Assembly: GCF_014168535.1 (NCBI RefSeq)
Contig: NZ_CP060007.1
Location: forward strand, 62,001-126,000
DNA: 64,000 bases
From: Lacibacter sediminis
GTDB lineage: Bacteria > Bacteroidota > Bacteroidia > Chitinophagales > Chitinophagaceae
Direction: 5' to 3'
Both the position numbers and the translations under genes were made by a program. The notes under the pieces were generated by a model that saw only the letters and a program-made list of their open reading frames with translations, was not told the origin of the DNA and did no database searches. Of this stretch, positions 35,310-43,745 are shown in pieces; position 1 is the first letter of the stretch; each line of letters begins with the position of its first letter.

Positions 35310-35759
35310 ATGAAAAAAATACTCTTTCTAGCCGTTGTTGCGCTGAGTTCAGTATTTGCAACCGCACAGGAAATACAAACAGACTCATTAAATAAGCTCA
35401 CAAAACAAGATTACCTGGAGCTGAGCAAACGACAGAAAAAAACGGCCCGGACTTTTTTGGTAACAGGATTAGTAACGGCATCACTTGGAGGAATCATTCT
35501 GACAGCTGCAACGGTAAAAGACGTCGGCTGCCTTTTTCAAAACTGCGGGGCGAGCCAAGGGGTATATACAACAGCCTCCGTATTCTTAATTGCAGGAGGA
35601 ATACTTTCTGTAATAAGTATACCCATTTATATAAAGGCATCGGACAATAAAAGGAAAGGTCTTTCACTTACGGCAGGCCACCAGGTGATTCCGCAAATGA
35701 AAGTGCAATCGATTGGTAACAACTTTGTTCCATCGCTTTCTTTATCAATTACCTTTTGA
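35310..35759 (+). CDS. exported hypothetical protein with two membrane segments
   Basis: 149 residues. Signal MKKILFLAVVALSSVFATAQ, a polar stretch (LNKLTKQDYLELSKRQKKTAR), hydrophobic segments FLVTGLVTASLGGIILTAATV and SVFLIAGGILSVISIPIYIKA, then a C-terminal tail (GLSLTAGHQVIPQMKVQSIG, VPSLSLSITF). The tail matches the end of the protein at 35997 (ALSVSTTEQVIKKMQRNSIS, IPSIKLTIHL), showing common origin. A 39-bp gap separates it from the preceding gene, so co-transcription is likely. Function unknown. Confidence 0.7.
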   Translation: MKKILFLAVVALSSVFATAQEIQTDSLNKLTKQDYLELSKRQKKTARTFLVTGLVTASLGGIILTAATVKDVGCLFQNCGASQGVYTTASVFLIAGGILSVISIPIYIKASDNKRKGLSLTAGHQVIPQMKVQSIGNNFVPSLSLSITF

Positions 35760-35996
35760 AGAATGGACTTTCTGTTTAAGTGCCGGATAACCCGATTTTC
35801 TCTGTGCGGCGTACTTAATTGCAGAAATTAATAGTGCTTTCCTTTAATGCTGGTTCCTTCAGCAAAAATTGCAAACTTTCGTTTTTAGAAGGGTAGACAT
35901 CAATTAGGAACTTTTTCAGACCAGAAATAGCTTAGTGGTAGAAAAGAAACAGGATAAAACCTGTATCGATCATCAACTACTATCAAACTTCTGTTT

Positions 35997-36431
35997 ATGA
36001 AAAAGTTAATCTTAATTCTGCTGGTGGCCATGCTTGCAAACAACGTTACAGCATCTTCCATACTTACAGATACTATCCACCTGTTTTCAGCAAAACAGTA
36101 TCAGCTTAAAACTAGCCGGCAACTGGAAGGTGGAAATGGCGAAGCAACGCTTCCTGCAAGTATCGATATGACAAAAGCCAGTATAAATTCCATGCCTGTT
36201 ACTGCTAAATGCAACAATAGAAAAACAGATAGCGATCTTAATACAGAGGACGGTTCATTCACAACGGGAATTGCTGCGATTATCACGGGTGAACCTCTTT
36301 TTGTTGTGTCATCAAAAAACAGAAAAAGAGCGCTTTCTGTATCAACAACAGAACAGGTGATCAAGAAAATGCAACGAAACAGTATCAGCAGGGTTTCAAT
36401 TCCTTCCATCAAATTAACGATACACTTATGA
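35997..36431 (+). CDS. exported hypothetical protein, diverged relative of the gene at 35310
   Basis: 144 residues with a signal sequence (MKKLILILLVAMLANNVTAS). The C-terminal ~45 residues (KNRKRALSVSTTEQVIKK ... IPSIKLTIHL) align with the end of the protein at 35310, but the two hydrophobic segments of that protein are reduced to one short stretch (GIAAIITGEPLFVVSS), and the central part is Asn/Thr-rich. It may be a shortened or degenerating paralogue. Its stop overlaps the ATG of the next gene by four bases (ATGA), indicating coupling. Preceded by a 237-bp gap with no clear promoter. Confidence 0.6.
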   Translation: MKKLILILLVAMLANNVTASSILTDTIHLFSAKQYQLKTSRQLEGGNGEATLPASIDMTKASINSMPVTAKCNNRKTDSDLNTEDGSFTTGIAAIITGEPLFVVSSKNRKRALSVSTTEQVIKKMQRNSISRVSIPSIKLTIHL

Positions 36432-36940
36432 AAAAGACATTAACCTTGATGGTCTTTATGGTTGCTGTAATGGAAAGTTTTGCAACAGTAAACTTGTTGA
36501 ACGAACGTGATACATTTCACATGGTGAAAGTTATTACGAAAGGAGGTAAAATAATACATGGCCAGCTGCAATATGTAACAGATAGTACCATGCATATTCA
36601 ACCGGGATCGAATAAGGAAGTGCGCAAAGGTTTTTTGTACGAGCCGGTTTCAATACCATATTCCGATATTATTTCCATTCGATATAAAGAATTTAATTGG
36701 ATCGGGTTCGCATTAAGTCTTGGTGGTATGACGGTTATTTATTTAATGATCACAGGCGTGATACCGATTTTTAATAATGGCTTAGGCGACGCAAACTTTC
36801 TGATCTGGCTTTCACCTTTACTCTTTGGCTACAGTGTCTTTCGTATGCTTAAACGAAAGCGATATGTGATCAATGGCGATAAAAACCGGTTTGCCAAATT
36901 CAAATTATGGCATGAGAAAAGAAATCGGTCTGAGAAGTAA
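36428..36940 (+). CDS. exported/membrane hypothetical protein, paralogue of the gene at 33856
   Basis: 170 residues. Signal or anchor MKKTLTLMVFMVAVMESFA, then the beta-rich segment VKVITKGGKIIHGQLQYVTDS and PVSIPYSDIISIRYKEFN, two membrane segments (IGFALSLGGMTVIYLMITGVIPIF and FLIWLSPLLFGYSVFRML) and a basic tail (KRYVINGDKNRFAKFK). Beginning and end match the protein at 33856; the membrane part replaces its Gly-rich hairpin. Translationally coupled to the gene before it. Function unknown. Confidence 0.7.
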   Translation: MKKTLTLMVFMVAVMESFATVNLLNERDTFHMVKVITKGGKIIHGQLQYVTDSTMHIQPGSNKEVRKGFLYEPVSIPYSDIISIRYKEFNWIGFALSLGGMTVIYLMITGVIPIFNNGLGDANFLIWLSPLLFGYSVFRMLKRKRYVINGDKNRFAKFKLWHEKRNRSEK

Positions 36941-37005
36941 GGGATCTAAAGATCATGCTAAACAATTTTATCGAATCCGGTCAAAGTCTGTCTTAACTTT
37001 AATCC

Positions 37006-37791
37006 ATGCTTCATCCCGATGGCACATGGATCAGTTATTTCCTGGTAATAGGAATACGGTATATTGTTATTGCCGGGCTTGCTTTTTTTGTGTGGTATGT
37101 ATTGTTAAAGAAACGAATACTGTTTAAAAAAATCCAACTTCGAATTCCGTCAAATAAGGATTACCGACGTGAAATTTTCTTTTCGCTTTTCACTATGTTC
37201 CTGTTTGCATTTGTGCCCTGGTTTTTTCTTGGTGATGCAGCAATAAGAAAAACCACCACTTTTTATAAAGACATCAACCAACACGGGCAATTGTATTTCT
37301 GGCTGGCCTTCCCGTTAATGTTGTTGATACACGATACCTATTTCTACTGGATCCATCGGTTGATGCACCATCCCAAACTGTTTCGTATTCTTCATCTCAT
37401 TCATCACAAAAGCACCAATCCATCACCTTGGGCAGCTTTCTCTTTTCACCCCTTGGAAGCAGTGCTGGAAGTAGGCATTTTGGTTGTACTCATCTATACC
37501 ATTCCTGTTACAAAAGCACATTTGTTCTTTTTCTTTTTGTTCCAGATGTTTTACAATGTATATGGTCATTTGGGTTGGGAATTGTTCCCCCAAAATTTTC
37601 AACGTACATGGATCGGTCGGTGGATCAACACGTCTGTTACACATAACCAGCATCACCAATACTTCACCGGTAATTATGGTTTGTACTTTTTATTCTGGGA
37701 TCGGTTGATGGGAACACTGCGTGATGATTATGATGCGAAGTTTGATGAAGTGAAAGGCAGAGCTAAGCGTTTGAATGAGGGGAAGAAGTAA
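37006..37791 (+). CDS. sterol desaturase / fatty acid hydroxylase family protein
   Basis: 261 residues with four to five membrane segments. The three histidine clusters of the diiron hydroxylase superfamily are complete: HDTYFYWIHRLMHH, HLIHHKS and HNQHHQ, with FSFHPLEAVLE between them. Such enzymes use O2 to hydroxylate or desaturate lipids in the cytoplasmic membrane (sterol C4/C5, ceramide-like or carotenoid substrates); the substrate here is unknown. It starts 65 bp after the small-protein cluster and could be read from the same transcript, though it looks like an independent gene. Confidence 0.9.
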   Translation: MLHPDGTWISYFLVIGIRYIVIAGLAFFVWYVLLKKRILFKKIQLRIPSNKDYRREIFFSLFTMFLFAFVPWFFLGDAAIRKTTTFYKDINQHGQLYFWLAFPLMLLIHDTYFYWIHRLMHHPKLFRILHLIHHKSTNPSPWAAFSFHPLEAVLEVGILVVLIYTIPVTKAHLFFFFLFQMFYNVYGHLGWELFPQNFQRTWIGRWINTSVTHNQHHQYFTGNYGLYFLFWDRLMGTLRDDYDAKFDEVKGRAKRLNEGKK

Positions 37792-37868
37792 AAGAGGAAT
37801 TGGTAATGTGGAATTAGGATTGCCCGTTTTTCTGAAGCTAGATTTTGGCAATTGAAAAATGCATAATA

Positions 37869-37901
37869 AAAAGAGGGCTGCACATTGTGCAGCCCTCTTT
37901 T
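37869..37901. terminator. bidirectional terminator, 15-bp stem
   Basis: AAAAGAGGGCTGCAC, loop ATT, GTGCAGCCCTCTTTT. It separates the convergent hydroxylase-like and DUF4197 genes and has A/T runs on both sides. Confidence 0.88.
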
Positions 37902-37930
37902 ATCTCTTTTCACTTCTTAATACTCTTAGC

Positions 37931-38638
37931 TTACCATTTCGCACCAAACACTTTCTTCATAATTTCTGTTGTGCGCTTCAATGGATTTTCACGGATCTCA
38001 AGTTCTTCTTTAGCGATCTGGTCGAACAAGGCATCCACCGTTTTACCAACTACATAAGCAGTAAGATCGGGATTGATCTTGTTACGTGTTGTGGGCAAAC
38101 GGTTATAACCATTCACCAAATCACCATAATATTTTGTTGCTTCTACTTTATCCAATGATGCTTTTACAGAAGGTGAAAACGCAGCGATCAATGCAGCACT
38201 TGTCTTTTCACGGAAATAATTCGTTGCACCATCTTTTGGCCCACGAATAATATTGATGGCATCGCTGATGCTCATTTGTTTAATGGCGTCAATAAAAATC
38301 GGCTTGGCAAAACCAACCGCATCTTCGGCACCACGATTGATCTGCAGAATGGCTTTGTCAACTGTGCTGCCCAAACCAATGTTCCTGAGCGTACGCTCTA
38401 CTTTCTGCACTTCAGGTGGTAATAATATTTTGTAGAAATCGCTGCCAAAAAAGGCATTTGTCTGGTTAAGATTCACTACTGCACGGCCAAGTCCTTGTCC
38501 CAATGCATCTTTAATACCTTGACCTGCTTCACCTTCGGTCACCTGCGTTCCCATCGAAGCGCCGGGTAACTGGCTTAGTACTTCGCAAGAACTTAAAAGA
38601 AATACTGCAAGGGTAAGAGAGAGGATAGTTTTTTTCAT
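37931..38638 (-). CDS. DUF4197 family lipoprotein
   Basis: 235 residues from MKKTILSLTLAVFLLSSCEV, a lipoprotein signal with lipobox LSSC; upstream in-frame ATGs would add a hydrophilic leader. The body matches the DUF4197 pattern: ALGQGLGRAVVNLNQTNAFFG, IKILLPPEVQKVERTLRNIG, INRGAEDAVGFAKPIF, AINIIRGPKDGATNYFREKT, and the C-terminal PDLTAYVVGKTVDALFDQIA. The family is widespread in Gram-negative bacteria and has no assigned function. Divergent from lysS. Confidence 0.88.
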   Translation of the reverse strand: MKKTILSLTLAVFLLSSCEVLSQLPGASMGTQVTEGEAGQGIKDALGQGLGRAVVNLNQTNAFFGSDFYKILLPPEVQKVERTLRNIGLGSTVDKAILQINRGAEDAVGFAKPIFIDAIKQMSISDAINIIRGPKDGATNYFREKTSAALIAAFSPSVKASLDKVEATKYYGDLVNGYNRLPTTRNKINPDLTAYVVGKTVDALFDQIAKEELEIRENPLKRTTEIMKKVFGAKW

Positions 38639-38711
38639 CTGTTGGTTTGTTTTCATTAATAAACGGTTTTTCAATGCAAAACGTTGCATATTCTGTGCCG
38701 AAGATACTTGC

Positions 38712-38743
38712 TTTGCTGGTATGACCTACTTACGGTAATTTTG
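38712..38743 (+). promoter_or_regulatory. predicted promoter of lysS
   Basis: TTTG (38712-38715), 20-bp spacer, TAATTTTG (38736-38743), an exact match to TTTG-N19-21-TAnnTTTG. It leaves a leader of about 48 bases before the lysS ATG. Confidence 0.65.
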
Positions 38744-38797
38744 CGGGCTGTTAAAAAGAAGCCAACAAACAGAAGGGCTTTACATCAACCAATCGTT

Positions 38798-40318
38798 ATG
38801 AGTACACATTTGAGCGAACAGGAAATTATCCGTAGAGAAAAACTGGCTGAGTTAACTAAACTGGGCATTGATGCATACCCCGCACCATTATACCCTGTTA
38901 CTCATTATTCAACTGCTGTAAAAGCCGGGTTTAATGAAGAAACAAAAGAAGAATACAAAGATGTATGCATCGCAGGCCGCATCATGAGTGTGCGTGATAT
39001 GGGCAAGGCATGTTTTGCTGTATTGCAGGATAGTCATGGTCGCTTACAGATCTATGTTCGTCGTGATGATATTTGCCCCGGCGAAGACAAGGCACTGTAT
39101 GATGTGGTGTTTAAAAAGCTTTTGGACATAGGTGATATCATCGGCGTAAAAGGATTTGTGTTCACTACCAAAACCGGTGAAACAAGTTTGCACGTGAAAG
39201 AATTAACCGTGCTTACAAAATCGCTGAAGCCACTACCGGTTGTTAAAGAGGCAGAAGGACAAACCTTTGATGCAGTAACTGATCCGGAATTCAAATACCG
39301 TCAGCGCTATGCTGATCTCATCATTAATCCGCAGGTGAAGGATGTGTTTGTAAAACGTACCATCATGATCAATACTATTCGTGAATATTTGAATGAGTAT
39401 GGAGCATTGGAAGTTGATACCCCGGTATTGCAAACCATTCCTGGTGGTGCAACGGCCCGTCCGTTCAGTACACATCACAATGCATTGGATGTGCCCATGT
39501 ACATGCGTATTGCCAATGAACTTTATTTAAAACGTCTGATCGTTGGTGGGTTCGATTGGGTGTATGAGTTCAGCCGCAACTTCCGAAACGAAGGGATGGA
39601 CCGTACGCATAATCCTGAGTTTACTATTCTTGAATGGTACACAGCTTACAAAGATTATTTCTGGATGATGAACGTTACAGAAAACCTGCTGGAGAAAATT
39701 GCGATTGCATTGCATGGAACAACCGATGTAACTGTAGGTGATAAAACCATCAGCTTTAAAGCACCCTTCAAACGCATTTCTATATTCGATGCCATTAAAG
39801 AAAACACAGGCATTGATGTAAGCGCTTTAGAAGAAGATGGTTTGCGTGATGTATGTAAACAACTCAATATTCGTGTTGATGGTACAATGGGTAAAGGCAA
39901 GTTGATCGATGAACTCTTCAGCGAAACCAGTGAAGCCAAATGTATTCAGCCAACATTCATCATTGATTACCCAGTTGAAATGAGTCCGCTTACGAAAAAG
40001 CACCGCAGTAAAGAAGGGTTGGTGGAACGCTTTGAGTTAATGATCAACGGCAAAGAAGTTGCAAACGCCTACAGTGAGTTGAACGATCCAATTGATCAGC
40101 GTGACCGTTTCGAAGACCAGGTGAAACTGAAAGAACGTGGCGATGATGAAGCGATGTTTATCGATTATGATTTCTTGCGTGCGCTGGAATACGGCATGCC
40201 GCCAACAAGTGGTATTGGTATTGGTATCGATCGTTTGTGTATGTTAATGACGAACCAACCTTCTATCCAGGATGTGTTGTTGTTCCCGATGATGCGACCG
40301 GAGAAGACGGTGGAGTAA
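38798..40318 (+). CDS. lysS: lysine--tRNA ligase
   Basis: 506 residues from MSTHLSEQEIIRREKL; the longer frame upstream runs through the promoter. Class II LysRS with an N-terminal OB-fold anticodon-binding domain (CIAGRIMSVRDMGKACFAVLQD, about 55-140) and the catalytic domain with motif 1 VDTPVLQTIPGGATARPF, motif 2 YEFSRNFRNEGMDRTHNPEFT and motif 3 GIGIGIDRLCM. It charges tRNA-Lys in the cytoplasm. Single gene with its own promoter and a strong terminator. Confidence 0.97.
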   Translation: MSTHLSEQEIIRREKLAELTKLGIDAYPAPLYPVTHYSTAVKAGFNEETKEEYKDVCIAGRIMSVRDMGKACFAVLQDSHGRLQIYVRRDDICPGEDKALYDVVFKKLLDIGDIIGVKGFVFTTKTGETSLHVKELTVLTKSLKPLPVVKEAEGQTFDAVTDPEFKYRQRYADLIINPQVKDVFVKRTIMINTIREYLNEYGALEVDTPVLQTIPGGATARPFSTHHNALDVPMYMRIANELYLKRLIVGGFDWVYEFSRNFRNEGMDRTHNPEFTILEWYTAYKDYFWMMNVTENLLEKIAIALHGTTDVTVGDKTISFKAPFKRISIFDAIKENTGIDVSALEEDGLRDVCKQLNIRVDGTMGKGKLIDELFSETSEAKCIQPTFIIDYPVEMSPLTKKHRSKEGLVERFELMINGKEVANAYSELNDPIDQRDRFEDQVKLKERGDDEAMFIDYDFLRALEYGMPPTSGIGIGIDRLCMLMTNQPSIQDVLLFPMMRPEKTVE

Positions 40319-40344
40319 GTTGATAAGTAGAAATGTAAATAAGT

Positions 40345-40376
40345 AACCGCAGCTGGAAACAGCTGCGGTTTTTTTA
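40345..40376 (+). terminator. terminator of lysS
   Basis: ACCGCAGCTG, loop GAAA, CAGCTGCGGT, then seven T. Confidence 0.9.
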
Positions 40377-40468
40377 TTCTTCATTAAATATGTTAAAAGA
40401 AATCATAATTCATGAGTTTGGTTTTTTATAACAGTGTCTGCTGTTTTCTTTGCTGAAAATTAAAAATC

Positions 40469-41053
40469 ATGAAAACATTTTACTTAACAACACTGCTTCT
40501 TTCATTAAGTATTGCGTCATCAGCACAAACGCAAAAAGGAGCGCTTAATATCAATGGACAATTTGGAAGCAATAGTGGCGGGCAGCACAGCAATATATCA
40601 AACGGTTTAATTAAGAGTTTCTCTATAGAGCTCAATCCTAATGTTGGATTTTTTGTAAAAGACAATTGGGAAGTTGGAGCAGGTGTTTTATTTGGGATCA
40701 CGAGAAGTCGGATGTCCGGTTATATTATAAAGGGCACAGCGAACAAATTTGGAATACAATCATATTCAAAGTACTACATTGGCAAAAGGTCTGTTAGACC
40801 TTACGTTATCTTAGAGGCTTCACATACTTGGATATCTGAAAAAACAAAATTTGTTAATGGAAATACGCAAGGTTACACTTCAGCTAACTGGAATGCTGGT
40901 GGTGGAGCAGGTGTTGCCTGGTTTGTAACTCCGAAAATTGGTCTGTTCTCGCAACTTACTTATAATAGAGACTTGGAAAGACAAATCAAATATTCAACTG
41001 GAACGCTCAATCTCAACTTTGGCGTACAAGTTAATCTCGGAAAGAAAAAGTAA
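40469..41053 (+). CDS. outer membrane beta-barrel protein
   Basis: 194 residues. Signal peptide MKTFYLTTLLLSLSIASSAQ, followed by alternating strands such as GALNINGQFGSNSGG, FSIELNPNVGFFVKDNWEVGAGVLFG, YVILEASHTWISEKT, GGGAGVAWFVTPKIGLFSQLTY and a final strand LNLNFGVQVNLGKKK. This fits a small 8-stranded outer-membrane-protein beta-barrel (OMP_b-brl-like), of unknown function. Single gene bounded by terminators. Confidence 0.82.
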   Translation: MKTFYLTTLLLSLSIASSAQTQKGALNINGQFGSNSGGQHSNISNGLIKSFSIELNPNVGFFVKDNWEVGAGVLFGITRSRMSGYIIKGTANKFGIQSYSKYYIGKRSVRPYVILEASHTWISEKTKFVNGNTQGYTSANWNAGGGAGVAWFVTPKIGLFSQLTYNRDLERQIKYSTGTLNLNFGVQVNLGKKK

Positions 41054-41071
41054 TCGGTCATGCATGTTTAT

Positions 41072-41104
41072 GCCGCAGTTTGAAAACAACTGCGGCTTTT
41101 TTAT
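41072..41104 (+). terminator. terminator of the beta-barrel gene
   Basis: GCCGCAGTT, loop TGAAAAC, AACTGCGGC, then a T-rich run (TTTTTTA). Confidence 0.85.
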
Positions 41105-41174
41105 TCCACTCATCCAAATGAGCGTTAAACTCACAACAAAAAAATTATCTTCATCCCCTTAAAAAAATTCAAGC

Positions 41175-43301
41175 ATGAGAAAAACAGGATTGTTTCTGTT
41201 GTGGATCGTTATTGTTACAACAGCATCGGCGCAAACAGCATTAACCACCGATCAGATGCTCAAAGGAGCAGCACAGAAAGTAACCAAACCATTGCCGCAA
41301 TTTGTTGAATGGGCAGGCGACAATAGTTTTATCATCCGCAGCGAAGGAAAGCAGTATGTACACGATATTAAAACAGGAAAAGAAACGGAGTACAAAGCAC
41401 CCGACATGCATATCATGGTGGTGGTTCCGGAGATCATTAATAAAGGCAATGATCTGTATCTGAAAATGGCGAATGAAGAAACCCGTTTGACCAATAATAA
41501 AGACGAAGAAAAGAATCCTGTTCTTTCGCCCGATAAACAATACGTGGCATTTACACGCAACAACAATCTCTTTACAATCAACCTCAATACAAAAAAAGAA
41601 ACACAGCTTACCAACGATGGTACTGATGTTATTTTAAATGGTTATGCAAGCTGGGTTTATTTCGAAGAAATACTTGGACGTGCAAGCCGTTACAAATCTT
41701 TTTGGTGGAGTCCTGATAGTAAGAAGATCGCTTACATGCGTATGGATGAAAGCGAAGTGCCGATGTTCCCGATTTACAGCGAAGAAGGACAGCATGGTTT
41801 TATTGAACGCACACGCTATCCAAAAGCAGGAGATAAAAATCCTGAAGTAAAAGTGGGTGTAGTTGGTCCTGATGGTGGTGCAACGGTGTGGGCTGATTTT
41901 AATCAGAAAGATGATCAATACTTTGGTATGCCTTTGTGGAAACCAGATGGTAGTGCGTTATGGATCCAATGGATGCCACGTACACAGGATAACCTGAAAG
42001 TTTATGAAATGAATCTGGTTGATGGCAGCAAGAAGGTGGTGTATGATGAAACACAAAAAACATGGGTTGATCTGGATGATCAGAATCGTATTACATTCCT
42101 GCAAAACGGTAAGCAATTCATTCTGCAAAGTGATGCAACAGGATGGAATCATTTATATCTCCACGACATGACGGGTAGACGCATCAATGCGATCACCAGT
42201 GGTTCATATACTGTTACTGCAGTAAATCTGGTTGATGAAAAAAACAAACTGGTATACTTCACTTGCCGCAAAGACAACAGTGCCCGTTTCGATCTGTACA
42301 AAGTGAAATTCGATGGTACCGGTTTAATGCGTTTGACTTTTGGCGAATTCACACATCGTAATATTCGTGTATCACCTAACGGTCTTCATTTCATCACCAG
42401 CTATTCAAATGTTTCTACGCCTGATGTAATGGCAGTAGTAAACAACAAAGGAAAAGTGATTCGTGAATTGGGGAATGCTGCGGGTGAAGCGTTTGCTACA
42501 ACTGCCTTGGCAAAAACAGAATTGCTCCGTGTAAAAAGTGAAGATGGTAAATACGATCTGCCATTGCGTATTGTCTGGCCAACGAATTATGATAAGAATA
42601 AAAAGTATCCGGTGATGATCAGTATTTATGGTGGACCAAATGCCGGAACTGTTTCTGATGGCTGGGCTTTGAACATGCAGCAACAATGGTGGGCAAAAGA
42701 AGGAATGATACAGGTAGCGATGGATCATCGTGCAAGTGGCCACTTTGGTAAAGAAGGCATTAACTACATGCACCGCAACCTTGGCTATTGGGAAATGACA
42801 GACTGGATCACGATTGTAAAATGGTTGATCGAAAATGCAGGTGTTGATAAAAATAAAGTGGCCATCAGCGGTTTCAGCTATGGTGGTTATATGAGTGCGT
42901 ATGCATTAACCTATGGAGCTGATTATTTCACACATGGTTTGGCCGGCGGCAGTGTTACCGACTGGAGTTTGTACGACAGTCATTACACCGAACGATTTAT
43001 GGATACACCGAAAGAAAATCCTGAAGGATATAAATCATCTTCTGTTTACACACACATTGATAAATACAAAGGCTTGCTGCGTATCTACCACGGTACTATG
43101 GATGATAATGTGCACATGCAGAACAGTATGCAACTGATCAAAAAATTACAGGAGAAGAAGAAGCATTTTGAATTCATGTTGTATCCCGGAGGTCGTCACG
43201 GATGGCCGGGTAACCAACAGTTGCATTCGCAAAACGAAATAGCATTGTTCATTTATAAGAATTTGCTGGAGAGAGAAGTGCCGAAGGATGTGATGAAATA
43301 A
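41175..43301 (+). CDS. S9 family peptidase, dipeptidyl peptidase IV-like
   Basis: 708 residues with a signal peptide (MRKTGLFLLWIVIVTTASAQ). The DPP-IV N-terminal eight-bladed propeller occupies about 40-460 and holds the N-terminus-binding Glu pair in WVYFEEILGR. The alpha/beta-hydrolase domain has the nucleophile in GFSYGGYMSA (Ser568), Asp in GTMDDNVHMQ (about 643) and His in GGRHGWPG (about 675). It removes X-Pro or X-Ala dipeptides from peptide N termini in the periplasm. Single gene followed by a bidirectional terminator. Confidence 0.94.
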   Translation: MRKTGLFLLWIVIVTTASAQTALTTDQMLKGAAQKVTKPLPQFVEWAGDNSFIIRSEGKQYVHDIKTGKETEYKAPDMHIMVVVPEIINKGNDLYLKMANEETRLTNNKDEEKNPVLSPDKQYVAFTRNNNLFTINLNTKKETQLTNDGTDVILNGYASWVYFEEILGRASRYKSFWWSPDSKKIAYMRMDESEVPMFPIYSEEGQHGFIERTRYPKAGDKNPEVKVGVVGPDGGATVWADFNQKDDQYFGMPLWKPDGSALWIQWMPRTQDNLKVYEMNLVDGSKKVVYDETQKTWVDLDDQNRITFLQNGKQFILQSDATGWNHLYLHDMTGRRINAITSGSYTVTAVNLVDEKNKLVYFTCRKDNSARFDLYKVKFDGTGLMRLTFGEFTHRNIRVSPNGLHFITSYSNVSTPDVMAVVNNKGKVIRELGNAAGEAFATTALAKTELLRVKSEDGKYDLPLRIVWPTNYDKNKKYPVMISIYGGPNAGTVSDGWALNMQQQWWAKEGMIQVAMDHRASGHFGKEGINYMHRNLGYWEMTDWITIVKWLIENAGVDKNKVAISGFSYGGYMSAYALTYGADYFTHGLAGGSVTDWSLYDSHYTERFMDTPKENPEGYKSSSVYTHIDKYKGLLRIYHGTMDDNVHMQNSMQLIKKLQEKKKHFEFMLYPGGRHGWPGNQQLHSQNEIALFIYKNLLEREVPKDVMK

Positions 43302-43316
43302 GATGAATGATTTGAT

Positions 43317-43349
43317 AAAAAAACCGGAGTGATGAGCTCCGGTTTTTTT
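43317..43349. terminator. bidirectional terminator
   Basis: AAAAAAACCGGAG and CTCCGGTTTTTTT pair over 13 bp around a 7-base loop, serving the DPP-IV gene (plus) and the membrane protein gene (minus). Confidence 0.85.
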
Positions 43350-43361
43350 ATCACTGACACC

Positions 43362-43745
43362 TCATTCTGTTTTATTCCACAACACCAATCCTGCCAGTAC
43401 ACAAAGCATGATATAAACAATTCCAAAAATCAAAATATCTTCTTTCGGATTGCCATCAAACGAACCGAGCCATAGTATAACAACTGTAAACAGGAATGAG
43501 ATAATGCCATTGATGATCGGCAACAGTAAGGTTAATACCCAATTGGTTTTTGCAATGGAGATTTGCAGTACAACAAAATAAAAGAAGCTGACAAACAGTA
43601 ATACTTCCAGTGCAATAAATAATTCTTCGCCTTTTTTTGTTGCGTAAGTATGGTAATACTGCGACCAGTAAACGGTAAACAGCAATAATGTTGCTGCATA
43701 AAATAAACTGATTCCTTGAAGTCGGCTGAGTTTAAACATGCTCAC
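43362..43745 (-). CDS. hypothetical four-helix membrane protein
   Basis: 127 residues; hydrophobic segments LQGISLFYAATLLLFTVYW, LFIALEVLLFVSFFYFVVLQI, WVLTLLLPIINGIISFLFTVVILWL and ILIFGIVYIMLCVLAGLVLW. No family recognised. The ATG overlaps the stop codon of the preceding PPC-domain gene (ATGA), so the two are translationally coupled. Confidence 0.75.
   Translation of the reverse strand: MSMFKLSRLQGISLFYAATLLLFTVYWSQYYHTYATKKGEELFIALEVLLFVSFFYFVVLQISIAKTNWVLTLLLPIINGIISFLFTVVILWLGSFDGNPKEDILIFGIVYIMLCVLAGLVLWNKTE

Noticed and set aside
35997..36431. Calling this gene a pseudogene
   Set aside because: The frame is intact, has a signal sequence and a coupled downstream start; shortening alone is not enough.
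38684..38797. N-terminal extension of lysS
   Set aside because: It overlaps the consensus promoter and gives a Cys-rich leader unlike other lysyl-tRNA synthetases.
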